Positions 6,805-13,588 of a stretch of DNA of 13,588 bases are shown in pieces. The stretch spans positions 1 to 13,588 of the forward strand of contig JBFHDK010000079.1 in assembly GCA_041584755.1 (NCBI GenBank). Direction: 5' to 3'. The notes beneath the pieces were generated by a model that did not search any database, had not been told where the DNA came from, and saw only the letters and a program-made list of their open reading frames with translations. Position numbers and translations under genes: made by a program. The number at the start of each line of letters is the position of its first letter. Position 1 is the first letter of the stretch. This DNA comes from HB2-32-21 sp003448675. GTDB lineage: Bacteria > Pseudomonadota > Gammaproteobacteria > Pseudomonadales > Porticoccaceae.

Positions 6805-8808
6805 TTATAGGTCTATTTTAAGTTGGGCCAGAAGGTGGCGCCCGAAGGTGTTGCCGTCCTGATATTCCAGATATTCTTCATTGGTAAAGTTCTGGACAAT
6901 GCCCGCCAACTCGACGTGCTTGCCGGCGATACGCCATCGTTTGCTGATTTTTATATCGTAGCGGTGCCAACCGGAAATGGTTTTTGCGCCACCGCGCCAC
7001 CTGACGCGTGAATGGTGGAAGACTGTCGCACTGATGGACCAGTCGCGGGGCAGTTGTTTGCCGATCAGTAGGCTGGCGGTATGCTTGGGGGAGCGCCATT
7101 TCAGTTGTGTGGTTTTAGTCGGATGGACGATAGTGCCATCCATACGGATGTTGGCGTACTGCATTGATACTAGCCAGCTGGTGTCCGGACGTATTTGAAC
7201 CTGGATTTCATAGCCGGTCATGCGGTATTCGGCAATATTTTCCAGCAGGCGGTATTTTTCATCCAGGTCGGGGTAAGGGTATTTAATATAGTCCAGGCCG
7301 TCGTCCATATACTCCCGGAACAGGCGGTAATCAATATTCAGGCGACCATCGAACCAGTAGCCCAGGTAGCCGAATTCATAGGTTTGGAATTTCTCCGCAC
7401 CAACATCGGGGTCGGAAATATAGGTCAGGTCGGCGATCGAACCTGGTATTACTTCTAGTTGTATTAAACGCTCCCGTTCATACAGTGATGGCAGGCGGCG
7501 AGCGATGCTGCCGCTCAGGCGCAGATGCTGTTGCGGAGTCAGCTGATAATTGAGCGAAATTCGCGGTGAAAATTCTGCGTTGGTCTGGTTATTCTGCTCG
7601 CCGAACACACCCAGGTTCCCTGTAAAATTGTTATTGAAGCGCCATTGAAGATTACTGAACAGAAACAGCGAATCATAATTTTGGTAGGAACTGCTGTTGA
7701 ATTCGTTAGGCGCGTTGACCTCCTGATGACGGGCGCCAAAGCCCCAGAGGAAGTTGCCTTGTGATGTTAGCGGAAAACTGTGTTCCAGCTCGAAATCATA
7801 TTGGCGGTATTCCCGCTCGCCCACTTCCAGCTCGATTCGGCGGTCAATGGCGCCTGGGAAGAATAAACCGAGTTCAACGGCTGTCAGGCCTAGCTCCTCG
7901 GACAACAAACCCATTCGACTATGTTCATAACTACCGATATTTGCGGATAAACGCGTGGTGATAAGGTGGTCTTGCCGGCGATGTTGCCATTCGAGGGACA
8001 GCCATTGGGTGTCGATATCCTCGTCCATAAACTCATCGGGGTGATCGCCGTCACCATAGCCGAAATTACCGTCACTGTAGCCCAACTCCCAGCGGAATTC
8101 GTTATTGAAGTTCTGGGTATAAACACCCTGGAGCGCCAGGCTGTCCACATAACTCTGGTCATTCAACTCTTCGAAGCCCTGGTTTTCACGGTATTTGGCG
8201 CGCAGGGTGATCCCATTGCCGCTGAGGTGGGTGGAGTGGCGTACTGATATGTTGCGTGTACCCCAGTCGCCTCCTGTCATCCGTAATTCCGTACCGCTGC
8301 TGGACAGGGGATTGCGGGTAAAGATATTGATAGCGCCCTGGGCTGCATTGGCGCCATAAGCCGCGATATTGGAGCCGCGTACCACTTCTATATGATTTAT
8401 ATCGTTGGGGTCCAGCGCAAGTGACTCCCAGGAGACCGAAGAGTTAATAGGTGTATAGACTGTACGGCCATCGACTCTGATTTCCAGCCGGCGGGGAAAG
8501 CGGTCGCTCTGTCCATGCGCGGTTACCGCCTGCATTGATCCGTTAGCAAAAAATACCTGAAAACCTGGCACCAGCTTCAGTAGTTCTGCAAGATTATCCG
8601 TAGGCATGGCTTCGATCATTTCGCGATTGATAATAGTGACCGAAGAAGGAGAATGTGAAAGCGGCAAATTCTGGCGGGTCGCGGCGACGGCTTGGGGTAT
8701 GTTGTCCAGGAAATCGTTTTCCGACAATGTAACGTTGGTGTTTGCGCTGACGATACTCGATAACCCCAGCAGAGGTAATAGATATTTATAGGTGTTGGAG
8801 CGTTGCAT
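6805..8808 (-). CDS. TonB-dependent outer membrane receptor, substrate unknown
   Basis: The 667-residue protein starts with a signal peptide (YKYLLPLLGLSSIVSA, 8-23; probable cleavage after SA). The plug domain (about 45-165) contains SVTIINREMIEAMPTDNLAELLKLVPGF, VDGRTVYTP (112-120) and IEVVRGSNIAAYGANAAQGAINIFTR, all standard for receptors that import chelated metals, cobalamin or other ligands using TonB/ExbBD energy. The remainder is a 22-strand-barrel-like region with alternating aromatic residues. It ends in QLKIDL; most barrel proteins end in Phe or Trp, so the terminal Leu is less usual. No ribosome site is clear before the ATG. Upstream lies a GNAT gene on the same strand, 166 bp away, so co-transcription is possible but unproven. 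No Fur box or cobalamin riboswitch is evident in the gap, and the ligand cannot be named. Confidence 0.95.
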   Translation of the reverse strand: MQRSNTYKYLLPLLGLSSIVSANTNVTLSENDFLDNIPQAVAATRQNLPLSHSPSSVTIINREMIEAMPTDNLAELLKLVPGFQVFFANGSMQAVTAHGQSDRFPRRLEIRVDGRTVYTPINSSVSWESLALDPNDINHIEVVRGSNIAAYGANAAQGAINIFTRNPLSSSGTELRMTGGDWGTRNISVRHSTHLSGNGITLRAKYRENQGFEELNDQSYVDSLALQGVYTQNFNNEFRWELGYSDGNFGYGDGDHPDEFMDEDIDTQWLSLEWQHRRQDHLITTRLSANIGSYEHSRMGLLSEELGLTAVELGLFFPGAIDRRIELEVGEREYRQYDFELEHSFPLTSQGNFLWGFGARHQEVNAPNEFNSSSYQNYDSLFLFSNLQWRFNNNFTGNLGVFGEQNNQTNAEFSPRISLNYQLTPQQHLRLSGSIARRLPSLYERERLIQLEVIPGSIADLTYISDPDVGAEKFQTYEFGYLGYWFDGRLNIDYRLFREYMDDGLDYIKYPYPDLDEKYRLLENIAEYRMTGYEIQVQIRPDTSWLVSMQYANIRMDGTIVHPTKTTQLKWRSPKHTASLLIGKQLPRDWSISATVFHHSRVRWRGGAKTISGWHRYDIKISKRWRIAGKHVELAGIVQNFTNEEYLEYQDGNTFGRHLLAQLKIDL

Positions 8809-8974
8809 AGACTAGATGGATTTTGTTTAAGTTATTGAAAGTGCCAACGGAAATCCCTCGTGTCGCTGGCAATTGGGCAAGATAACCGAAGCGTTTGATT
8901 CTGTCACTTGCATGTAATTCTCTGTAAATGATGCAATTTCTTTAGCATTTTCGAGAATGTATCGTTGATTAAAC

Positions 8975-9973
8975 TCAGATTGGCAATTTGCGCAGCTCCG
9001 GGTCCGGTTCGCTGTGATGCCACATGTCGTCAAAAGTGTCGGCAAGGTCGGTCGCTTCCAGGGGAGCATGGTGAACAAGGTAACCCGTGTATCGGTCGTG
9101 GCCCTGTTTATAAAGAATGCCGGTATGATCCACCACCATATATTCGTTGTGCAGGGAGCGAATGCGCGGGTTGAGAACTTTCATCTGCATACGGCTGGGC
9201 AGGTTGTGATACAGGCGCAGGAGACGATGGCTGTTTTGCACCAGCAGTTTGGGAGAGCACACCAGAATGTGGATTTCCGCGTGGGGATGGGTGCGGGCGA
9301 AATCGAATAACAGGCGGTGAAAGGTTTCGTTATCGTAAATACGAGGGTCCAGTTCGGGGCTGAAAATTCTTATTTGTCTTTGGGCCTCGGCGGCTAGCTT
9401 TAATGCGCCGTTTCTAAAAGCGTCGGCGCTTTCAAGGGGGACGCGCTGGCGCTGCTCTTCACTGACATCCGGTGGCGGCGGCGTGACCTTGGGCTCAATA
9501 AAGCGTTTTAATGACAAGACCATATGCCGGTGAGGGATGCCAGCTTCCATAAATTCCTCTCCCTCCACTTCGAAGTACATGCCCCGATAAAAATCCACCG
9601 CATGACTCTGGGCATTTAATTCCAGTGTATCCAGTCCGTTTCGCGCCGCGTAGCGAATAATCCGGCGCATCAACGCTGAACCTACACCCTGATTGCGGCG
9701 GGTATGCACCACGGCCATCCGGCCTACCTTATTACCCACTAAACGCGCGCAACCAATAACGCTATCTTGTTGTTCCTGTTTGTCGGGGCTGCGGCGCCCT
9801 GGTCCGTAGGCGATCCAGTGCACTGCGGAGGTGTCCGCTTCGTCAAACTCTTCCTCCTCGGTGACGCCCTGTTCCTTGACAAAGACTTGATGACGAATAT
9901 GACTCAACTCCTTGGCCGAGGTGGACCAACTGGTTTGTTCAATATCTATCGGAAAAAAGTCAACGCTTTCCAT
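8975..9973 (-). CDS. GNAT acetyltransferase fused to a degenerate phospholipase-D-like domain
   Basis: The 332 residues fall into two parts. The N-terminal GNAT domain (about 20-155) has an ElaA-like entry, IRHQVFVKEQGVTEEEEFDEAD (26-47). The acetyl-CoA loop VVHTRRNQGVGSALM (88-102) contains the R-x-x-G-x-G pattern, followed by LELNAQSHAVDFYRGMYFEV. A proline linker (165-168) leads to the C-terminal domain (about 180-325). That domain has SADAFRNGALKLAAEAQRQIRIFSPELDP and ends in a region resembling half a phospholipase D unit. Its HNEYMVVD (275-282) matches the spacing H-x-K-x4-D but has Glu277 instead of Lys, so phosphodiesterase activity is unlikely from this half. This architecture (GNAT plus a DUF7931-type tail) recurs in Pseudomonas-like bacteria; substrates are unknown. 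The ATG at 9973 has GGAA upstream. It is divergent from ggt. Confidence 0.9.
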   Translation of the reverse strand: MESVDFFPIDIEQTSWSTSAKELSHIRHQVFVKEQGVTEEEEFDEADTSAVHWIAYGPGRRSPDKQEQQDSVIGCARLVGNKVGRMAVVHTRRNQGVGSALMRRIIRYAARNGLDTLELNAQSHAVDFYRGMYFEVEGEEFMEAGIPHRHMVLSLKRFIEPKVTPPPPDVSEEQRQRVPLESADAFRNGALKLAAEAQRQIRIFSPELDPRIYDNETFHRLLFDFARTHPHAEIHILVCSPKLLVQNSHRLLRLYHNLPSRMQMKVLNPRIRSLHNEYMVVDHTGILYKQGHDRYTGYLVHHAPLEATDLADTFDDMWHHSEPDPELRKLPI

Positions 9974-10053
9974 TGTGTTGTTCCGGCCTCGAGAGTCGAT
10001 CCAAACTCCATTTTTTTGCTGTTAGGCCTCTTGTGAGCTGCTAGCCAACTTGC

Positions 10054-10062
10054 TGTTAGAAT
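10054..10062 (+). promoter_or_regulatory. Possible extended -10 element of ggt
   Basis: TGTTAGAAT combines a TG-N extension with a TAGAAT hexamer (10057-10062), in the gap between the GNAT gene and ggt. Transcription would start near 10069, leaving a leader of about 30 bases before the ATG at 10098. There is no good -35 hexamer. If real, it excludes the upstream TTG (10050) as a start. Confidence 0.35.
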
Positions 10063-10097
10063 GGCTGGCGATACCTGACATAGCAAAACAATTACTT

Positions 10098-11894
10098 ATG
10101 CACCCCCAACATACCGTAAAAAATAACATGCTTAAAGCCGTATTTGGGCTGAGCATGATTTCGGTCATCCTTCTGTCATGGCCTGAAGCCAAGGCTGCAC
10201 CCAGTCCGATTATTGATTACGCGGACAGATTCCATCCGGTGAGCAGCTCGACCGGCATGGTGGTGTCTCAGGAAAGGCTGGCCAGTAAAATCGGCGCCGA
10301 AATGCTGGCTGCCGGAGGCAACGCGGTTGACGCAGCCGTGGCCACTGGGTTTGCACTGGCCGTAACGCTGCCACAGGCGGGTAATCTGGGTGGCGGCGGG
10401 TTTATGTTGGTGCATCTGGCCGAGGCAGGCAAAACTATTGCCATTGACTACCGTGAAGTGGCGCCGCGCAATGCCGGGCATGACCTATTTCTTAATGCAT
10501 TGGGAGATGTGGATCAGCACAAGGCGCGTTTTAGCCATTTGTCCGCTGGTGTGCCCGGTACGGTAGCGGGTCTGGTTTATGCGCTTGAAAAATACGGTCG
10601 TTTATCACTAATGGAAGTGATGGCGCCGGCAATCAGACTTGCCAAGGAAGGAATTGTTGTTACCGAACCGCTGGCGTTTTCCCTGAAACGCGCCCAGGCG
10701 CGGCTGGTGAGATGGCCCGCATCGAGGAAATATTATTTTAATAGTGAGGGCGAACCGCTACCTGCGGGCGCGAATTGGTATCAAAAAGACCTTGCTAAAA
10801 CGCTCCAAGCCATTGCGCGTCAGGGCCGCGATGGCTTTTATAAAGGTGCCGTTGCCGAGTTGATTGTTAAGGAAATGCGAGCCAACAAGGGTTTGATTGA
10901 CCATCAGGATCTGGCCGGCTATCGCGTTGTTGAACGAGAAACCGTCAAGGGAAGTTACCGAGGCTACACGATAGCCACCATGCCGCCGCCATCCTCGGGC
11001 GGTGTGCATCTGGTGCAGATGCTCAATATTCTTGAAGGCTGGCCTCTGGAAAGTCTCGGGCATAACAGCGCCGATTATTTGCATCGCTTGATAGAGAGTA
11101 TGCGTCGGGCCTATGCCGACCGCAGCAAATACCTGGGCGACCCTGACTTTTTTCCAGTGCCGGTGGCGGAGCTGACCGGAAAGGCTTATGCGAAACGACT
11201 GCGTGAGCAGATCGATGTTAATCGAGCGACTGATTCTGAGGCTGTAGCGCCGGGTTTAAATATCTCCGAGGAAAGTCCGCAGACCACTCACTTTTCCGTG
11301 TGGGATGCCGAAGGCAATGTGGTCAGCAATACCTATACCATTAACTTTTCTTATGGCAGCGGTATCGCGGTGCCCGGAACGGGTTTTCTGCTGAATAATG
11401 AAATGGATGATTTTTCCGCCAAGCCGGGTGTTGCCAACGCCTATGGCCTGGTCGGTGGAACGGCCAATGCCATTGCCGGCGGTAAGCGGCCACTGTCCTC
11501 AATGACGCCCACTATTGTATTTAAAGACGGTAAAGCGGTGTTAACAACCGGTAGTCCCGGTGGCAGTACGATTATTAATACGGTGCTGCAAACCCTGCTC
11601 AATGTTATTGACTTTAAAATGAATATTGCTGAGGCAGCGGCAGCGTCAAGAATTCATCACCAGTGGTTGCCTGATAAAGTCTTTATTGAAGAGGGTATCA
11701 GCCCGGATACTCGAAAATTGCTGGAGCAAAAAGGCCATAGCTTGCAGGCCAGCCCGCGAGTTATTGGCCGTACGCAGACGATTGGTAGTGATGGCGAATT
11801 TGTTTATGGGGCCAACGATTTTCGCTGGCCTGGTGGAGCTGCGGTGGCGCAGCCCAAGCGAGTGAGGCTGGAGAATCAGGGCGTGGACAATTAA
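10098..11894 (+). CDS. ggt: Gamma-glutamyltransferase / glutathione hydrolase
   Basis: This periplasmic Ntn-hydrolase cleaves the gamma-glutamyl bond of glutathione and related peptides. It is made as a proenzyme that cuts itself into two subunits. From the ATG at 10098 it has 598 residues, near the E. coli length of 580. The signal peptide runs MLKAVFGLSMISVILLSWPEAKA, so the later ATG at 10128 is an alternative start; neither has a clear ribosome site. The large subunit contains GMVVSQERLASKIGAEML, GGNAVDAAVATGFAL, LPQAGNLGGGGFML and DYREVAPRNA. The small subunit begins at Thr396 in SPQTTHFSVWD, the catalytic nucleophile. NNEMDDFSAKPG, the KRPLSSMTPTIV block and TGSPGGSTIINT complete the active site. 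The lid-loop and C-terminal pattern matches E. coli GGT closely. It stands alone, convergent with the phosphotransferase gene. Confidence 0.97.
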   Translation: MHPQHTVKNNMLKAVFGLSMISVILLSWPEAKAAPSPIIDYADRFHPVSSSTGMVVSQERLASKIGAEMLAAGGNAVDAAVATGFALAVTLPQAGNLGGGGFMLVHLAEAGKTIAIDYREVAPRNAGHDLFLNALGDVDQHKARFSHLSAGVPGTVAGLVYALEKYGRLSLMEVMAPAIRLAKEGIVVTEPLAFSLKRAQARLVRWPASRKYYFNSEGEPLPAGANWYQKDLAKTLQAIARQGRDGFYKGAVAELIVKEMRANKGLIDHQDLAGYRVVERETVKGSYRGYTIATMPPPSSGGVHLVQMLNILEGWPLESLGHNSADYLHRLIESMRRAYADRSKYLGDPDFFPVPVAELTGKAYAKRLREQIDVNRATDSEAVAPGLNISEESPQTTHFSVWDAEGNVVSNTYTINFSYGSGIAVPGTGFLLNNEMDDFSAKPGVANAYGLVGGTANAIAGGKRPLSSMTPTIVFKDGKAVLTTGSPGGSTIINTVLQTLLNVIDFKMNIAEAAAASRIHHQWLPDKVFIEEGISPDTRKLLEQKGHSLQASPRVIGRTQTIGSDGEFVYGANDFRWPGGAAVAQPKRVRLENQGVDN

Positions 11895-11895
11895 G

Positions 11896-13116
11896 TCAGT
11901 CAACAGCATCCAGCAGACGATTAAGCTGAGAGATACCGACGTAACCGATACCACCGGAAAAATTCATCATGGCATCCAGGTGGGTTTTCCGACTGTAGGC
12001 AACCCGAATGCTGGTGGCCGCGGCGATAACGGAGATTTTATAAAACGAAAATACCTGGTAATACCGGAGTTTGTCGTGATCAACCCGGTTGCCGCTAAAC
12101 TGCTCGTATTTTTTCAGAAACTCTTCCGTGGGCATCAAGCTGCTGGCCAGTGTATTACCGTGTTCATCGGGCCCGCCAAAAATGGGTAGTGATGCCCAGG
12201 CGAGGTCGTCGTGATAGTCACCCAGATAGGCCAGTTCCCAGTCAAAGATGGCGTTGATCTTCAGGTCTGCGTCGTACATGAAGTTGCCGCTGCGGTAGTC
12301 GCCATGAACCAGGACCGGTTCATTAACCGTGGGCATGTTTTCCCGCAGCCACAGGGCGGCCCGCTCCATCACGGGATGTGCACTTAAGGTATCCTCATAC
12401 CAGGCGCGCTCCCAGAGGCCAAGGGAGGTTTGCATTGCCCGGACACTATTGGCCGGAGGTGCGTCAAAAGTGCTTAGGTCTTTTTTCCGCCAGTCGATTG
12501 CGTGGATGTCAGCGAGGATTTTTACAAATTGATCGGCCAGTGCCGCCCTTAAATCCGGCTTGAAATAAAGGCCCACGCCGCTCATGCGCTCATCATTGTC
12601 CGGCTGTGGTGGTTGCACGGTGCCTTCCAGAAATCCTGCTATCAATGCTGGCTGGCCCAGGTGTTCGCCTTCCGGGTCGGTCCAGAGTACTTCTGGCACC
12701 GGGACTTCGCCCCACGCGGCTTTGAGCACCTGGCATTCTCGCAGGCGATGTGTTTCTACGATCGATTCCCCGGGATCCATGCGTATCATCAAAGGCAGAC
12801 TTTCTCGCTTGCCGCTGCTGTTGCTCCAGTCGAGGGTAAAGGAGAATTGTTCCTTGGATGCGCCGCCGGACAGTCTTTGCAGATTGCGTACGTCGAGATC
12901 GGTCTGTCCGGTTTGTTCGCGCAGAAAATGTAGCAGAGGCTGTTGCAGGCGGGTGAAATCCATGCCCTGGCGTGGCGCCTGGGTACGATTTTTCAGCTTG
13001 CGGGTAAAAACTTCATCGATGGCTTTTTCCACGGGAAAGCGGGCGCGCACCTGCGCTATCCAATCAGGCGTGGGTTGCGCACGTTTTGTCAGCGTGTCGG
13101 TGTAGTACTTATTCAT
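11896..13116 (-). CDS. Phosphotransferase family protein (APH/ACAD10-like kinase fold)
   Basis: The 406-residue protein has an aminoglycoside-phosphotransferase-type kinase fold. The nucleotide-binding loop is RLSGGASKEQFSFTL (81-95), followed by LPLMIRMDP (107-115). The catalytic loop VLVHGDYRSGNFMYD (268-282) holds Asp273 and Asn278. The metal-binding motif AIFDWELAYLGD (289-300) holds Asp292. These choline-kinase/APH relatives in soil and marine bacteria often sit with acyl-CoA dehydrogenase or fatty-acid genes, and a metabolic substrate is more likely than an antibiotic, but it cannot be named here. A polar N-terminal extension of about 75 residues precedes the kinase core. The ATG at 13116 has only a weak AAGCAAG ribosome site. 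An unrecognised gene lies 45 bp upstream on the same strand, so the two probably form an operon. Its stop is one base from that of ggt on the opposite strand. Confidence 0.92.
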   Translation of the reverse strand: MNKYYTDTLTKRAQPTPDWIAQVRARFPVEKAIDEVFTRKLKNRTQAPRQGMDFTRLQQPLLHFLREQTGQTDLDVRNLQRLSGGASKEQFSFTLDWSNSSGKRESLPLMIRMDPGESIVETHRLRECQVLKAAWGEVPVPEVLWTDPEGEHLGQPALIAGFLEGTVQPPQPDNDERMSGVGLYFKPDLRAALADQFVKILADIHAIDWRKKDLSTFDAPPANSVRAMQTSLGLWERAWYEDTLSAHPVMERAALWLRENMPTVNEPVLVHGDYRSGNFMYDADLKINAIFDWELAYLGDYHDDLAWASLPIFGGPDEHGNTLASSLMPTEEFLKKYEQFSGNRVDHDKLRYYQVFSFYKISVIAAATSIRVAYSRKTHLDAMMNFSGGIGYVGISQLNRLLDAVD

Positions 13117-13161
13117 AAACTTGCTTGTCTGTGTTTTGGGTAAAATTCGAGTGGTGAATTG

Positions 13162-13588
13162 CTATTTTCCGCCGCGCAAAAAACCCTTTTCATCGTATAA
13201 CAATTCAGCAATGTCAGCCTGTTGATCGGCTTCCGGATCAAAGCCGAGACCCTTAACCCAGGAGCGTTCGCGGGTCTCCAGGCTGCGGAAAAAGGGTTTG
13301 AGCCGCGCTTCAAATTGCGCTCGGGTATCTGCTGGCATCGCCGGTTGCAGTTGGATAAGCTCACATAGTAGCTCCCGCATGGTTTCGTTGCTGGCGCGTA
13401 GAAAATCATAGGGCCGCAGGGCGCTCTGGTCTTCCGGCCGGTCTTTCGAAAAATGCTTGTTTATTTTATTGATCACCTCTTGAATATCATTTTCCTGTTC
13501 CCCGGAATTTTCCAAGCCGGAAATTACATCCTGCAAAATGTCCTTGTATTCCCGGTTTTCAAACAGTTCGTAGTGGAAAACTTTGTCG
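13162..13588 (-). CDS. Unrecognised protein, N-terminus beyond the right edge (partial)
   Basis: The frame is open from the right edge to the TAA at 13164-13162, giving 141 visible residues starting DKVFHYELFENREYKD. No ATG lies in the visible part, so the true start is outside the window; an internal TTG at 13536 is not needed. The sequence is charged and predicted helical. It includes NDIQEVINKINKHFSKDRPE, then a segment rich in L, E and R (ETMRELLCELIQLQP) and a C-terminal tail ending YDEKGFLRGGK. No signal peptide or membrane segment is visible in this part. I do not recognise the family. It is 45 bp upstream of the phosphotransferase gene on the same strand and so is a likely operon partner, possibly giving that kinase's context. 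Confidence 0.7.
   Translation of the reverse strand, partial: DKVFHYELFENREYKDILQDVISGLENSGEQENDIQEVINKINKHFSKDRPEDQSALRPYDFLRASNETMRELLCELIQLQPAMPADTRAQFEARLKPFFRSLETRERSWVKGLGFDPEADQQADIAELLYDEKGFLRGGK

Noticed and set aside
8908..8936. TTGCAT/ATGCAA inverted repeat upstream of the TonB receptor
   Set aside because: Six-base arms 17 bases apart are expected by chance and match no known operator.
8827..9078. Minus-strand open frame between the GNAT and receptor genes
   Set aside because: It overlaps the GNAT 3' end in another frame, has no recognisable domain, and composition fits a chance frame.
10050..10097. TTG at 10050 as the ggt start
   Set aside because: It would place 16 to 26 extra residues before a good signal peptide, has no ribosome site, and overlaps a likely promoter element.
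12584..13105. Plus-strand open frame of 173 codons
   Set aside because: It lies wholly inside the phosphotransferase gene on the opposite strand, and its Arg/Ser/Cys-rich protein is typical of a shadow frame.

Overview
The window reads as ordinary chromosome from a gammaproteobacterium, most likely marine or aquatic and near the Pseudomonadales/Cellvibrionales. The evidence is the close family match of RraA, malate synthase G, PabB and gamma-glutamyltransferase to Pseudomonas/E. coli types, a TonB-dependent outer membrane receptor, moderate G+C and compact gene packing. The genus cannot be fixed from sequence reading alone. I found no rRNA, tRNA, CRISPR array, insertion sequence, integrase or phage gene.

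Layout, left to right. The 5' two-thirds of pabB (folate branch from chorismate) runs off the left edge on the minus strand. It is divergent from rraA, an RraA/HMG-aldolase-fold protein that keeps the catalytic D-X20-R-D motif. Next is a minus-strand pyridoxamine-phosphate-oxidase-like flavoprotein, whose stop codon lies in a 16-bp tandem duplication. It is divergent from a decayed DUF3179 gene, which has lost its N-terminal half and carries an in-frame TGA where the family has Trp. A LysR regulator and glcB (malate synthase G) follow on the plus strand. A 15-bp dyad with T-N11-A geometry sits directly before the LysR start codon.

glcB converges on a minus-strand TonB-dependent receptor. Upstream of that receptor, on the same strand, is a GNAT acetyltransferase fused to a phospholipase-D-like half domain with a degenerate HKD motif. 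Divergent from it is ggt, a secreted gamma-glutamyltransferase. ggt converges, with one base between the stop codons, on a minus-strand APH-like phosphotransferase. That gene is preceded by an unrecognised gene that enters from the right edge.

Functionally the window is a set of small housekeeping and accessory units, not one large system. LysR plus glcB is the clearest regulatory pair (glyoxylate use, malate synthesis). The periplasmic glutathione hydrolase, the TonB receptor and the GNAT fusion stand side by side with no demonstrated link. No complete new multi-gene system is visible. The most notable points are the single-nonsense DUF3179 pseudogene, the GNAT/PLD fusion with the altered HKD motif, the catalytically competent RraA motif, and the dyad in front of lysR.
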